A DNA stretch of 64,000 bases from positions 407,376 through 471,375 of the forward strand of contig NW_003124895.1 of assembly GCF_000003605.2 (NCBI RefSeq). Direction: 5' to 3'. The DNA is from Saccoglossus kowalevskii (lineage: Eukaryota; Hemichordata; Enteropneusta; Harrimaniidae). This document shows, in pieces, positions 62,096 to 64,000 of the stretch. Below the pieces are notes generated by a model. It was not told the DNA's origin. It worked only from the letters and a program-made list of their open reading frames with translations, and searched no databases. The position numbers were made by a program, and so were the translations under genes. The stretch's first letter is position 1. The number at the start of each line of letters is the position of its first letter.

Positions 62096-63383
62096 TGATA
62101 ATTTCAGACTGAGTAACAATAGCAATATTATAATTTTAGACTAAGTAACAATAGCGATATCATAATTTCACACCGAATAACAATAGCGATATCATAATTT
62201 AAGACTGAGTAACAATAGCGACATAATAATTTCAAACTGAGTAACAATAGCGATATAATATTTCCACACCAAATAACAATACCGATTCATAATTTCACAC
62301 CGAATAACAATAGCGCTTTCATAATTTCACACCGAATAACAATAATGATATCATAATTTAAGACTGAGTAACAATAGCGATATAATAATTTCAGACTGAG
62401 TAACAATAGCAATATAATAATTTCAAACTGAGTAACAATAGCGATATAATAATTTCAAACTGAGTAACAATAGCGATATAATAATTTCAAACTGAGTAAC
62501 AATAGCGATATAATAATTTCAGACTGAGTAACAATAGCGATATCATAATTTAAGACTGAATAACAATAGCGATATAATAATTTCAGACTGAGTAACAATA
62601 GCGCTTTCATAATTTCACACCGAATAACAATAATGATATCATAATTTAAGACTGAGTAACAATAGCGATATAATAATTTCAAACTGAGTAACAATAGAGA
62701 TATAATAATTTCAACTGAGTAACAATAGCGATATAATAATTTCAGACTGAGTAATAATAGCGATATAATAGTTTCAGACTGAGTAACAATAGCGATTTAA
62801 TAATTTCAGACTGAGTAACAATAGCGATATAATAATTCCACACCAAACAACAATAGCGATATAATAATTTCAGACTGAGTAACAATAGCGATATAATAAT
62901 TTCAGACTGAGTAACAATAGCGATTTAATAATTTCAGACTGAGTAACAATAGCGATATAATAATTCCACACCAAACAACAATAGCGACATAATAATTTGA
63001 GACTGAGTAACAATAGCGATATAATAATTTCAGACTGAGTAACAATAGCGATAAAATAATTTCAGACTGAATAACATTAGCGACATAATAATTTTAGAGT
63101 GAAAAACAACAGCGATATAATAATTGCAGACTGAATAACATTAGCGACATAATAATTTTAGACTGAAAAACAACAGCGATATACTAATTTCAGACTGAAT
63201 AACATTAGCGACATAATAATTTTAGACTGAAAAACAACAGCGACATAATAATTTCAGACTGAAAAACATTAGCGATATAATAACTTCGGACGGAATGGAA
63301 TTAGGAATAAAAATATTTTAGAATGAATAACAAAAGTGATATAATAATTTCAGACTGAATAACAACAGCGATATAATGATTGC
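62096..63383. repeat. 32-bp minisatellite, about 40 copies, with nested higher-order periods
   Basis: The unit is ataatttcagactgagtaac followed by aatagcgatat. Variant units repeat at longer periods: the gcgctttcat variant at 62313 and 62601 (288 bp, nine units), the attccacaccaaac variant at 62835 and 62963 (128 bp, four units), and cattagcgac at 63075, 63139 and 63203 (64 bp, two units). ORFs over it are artefacts. Confidence 0.95.
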
Positions 63384-64000
63384 AATTATATATATTTATT
63401 TGAACATGATAATTCTGAGCGTCAAAAACCGAAAACGCGCGCGTTCACTGGCGCAATTATGCGTCATGTCAATTTACCTAAATTAGCGTTAGAATTGACA
63501 TGTGATTTGTAATCAAATACAATTTTTTCGCCTGTGACAATAGGAGTTGGTCATGTGAAAATAGCGTTGACGTGTTATATTGTTTAGAACGAATACTGTA
63601 CGACGTTTTGGCACATTTGGCGAGGGGCACTTTTTTCCCGCATTTTGAGTGATGGTTTACCGCGGCAAGCTGATAATTACCAACAAACAGATCAACGTTG
63701 AGGCGCTTTGGGTCTCATAAATAGTCCACAAATGGCCGTGATTTCGAAACTAGAGATTAAAACGATCGTCAAAAACGGGGGTCAAACCTGCGATGCATAC
63801 CTACGCACCTTTTCACTGGTCGAGTCTATTGTCTCACGTCGTGTGGAGTTCAACGTGGGTTATATCCGGAGGGGCAGCACTTGATGGCATTAACTAGTAT
63901 GTTATACAGCTATATACCTCAGAAAGGCCTTTCTAAGGTCTATGATACAGCTAACCAATGGAGTATCCACGAGGGTCTCACGTGACGTGTACAACGTATG
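63384..64000. other. no recognised feature
   Basis: Contains a short inverted repeat catgtcaatt / aattgacatg at about 63463-63502; otherwise nothing. Confidence 0.4.

Noticed and set aside
62455-62694. Leucine-rich 79-residue ORF
   Set aside because: Lies within the 32-bp minisatellite; frame passes through repeat units only.

Overview
This is 64 kb of AT-rich, intron-rich, repeat-laden animal nuclear DNA with two assembly gaps. Only two genes can be recognised with confidence. The genome style fits a marine invertebrate: long introns, many miniature inverted-repeat (MITE-like) elements, minisatellites, and frequent short 'cgccctct'-type repeat edges. The presence of a bacterial-type expansin gene agrees with that. 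I cannot name the species; a deuterostome (hemichordate, echinoderm, cephalochordate) or a lophotrochozoan would all be plausible.

Layout. Positions 1-3580 hold the last three exons of AAMP, a WD40-repeat protein, on the + strand; earlier exons lie off the left edge. Positions 12055-18530 hold a complete three-exon gene on the - strand for a secreted two-domain expansin-like protein of 296 residues (double-psi beta-barrel plus CBM63-like domain). Its nearest relatives by motif are bacterial YoaJ/EXLX1 expansins. It has a TATA box, and its exon joins close perfectly in frame. The two genes converge tail to tail. The roughly 5 kb first intron of the expansin gene contains a decayed copy of exon 1 split by a hAT-like MITE, a 48-bp tandem array carrying CACGTG E-boxes, and a pogo-like MITE.

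From about 18.7 to 64 kb I recognise no complete gene. This part holds microsatellites, dispersed hairpin elements, a decayed LINE reverse transcriptase (about 56.6-57.5 kb, - strand), an 855-bp element flanked by TTAA, and a roughly 40-copy 32-bp minisatellite with nested higher-order periods (62.1-63.4 kb). Two possible orphan exons (35.9 kb and 53.9 kb) are listed with low confidence.

AAMP and the expansin gene have no evident functional link; they are simply neighbours. I saw no recognisable retroviral, LTR or Polinton-type element, no CRISPR array, and no convincing tRNA or rRNA gene. Gene calls rest on remembered family sequences and visible motifs; no database search was run.
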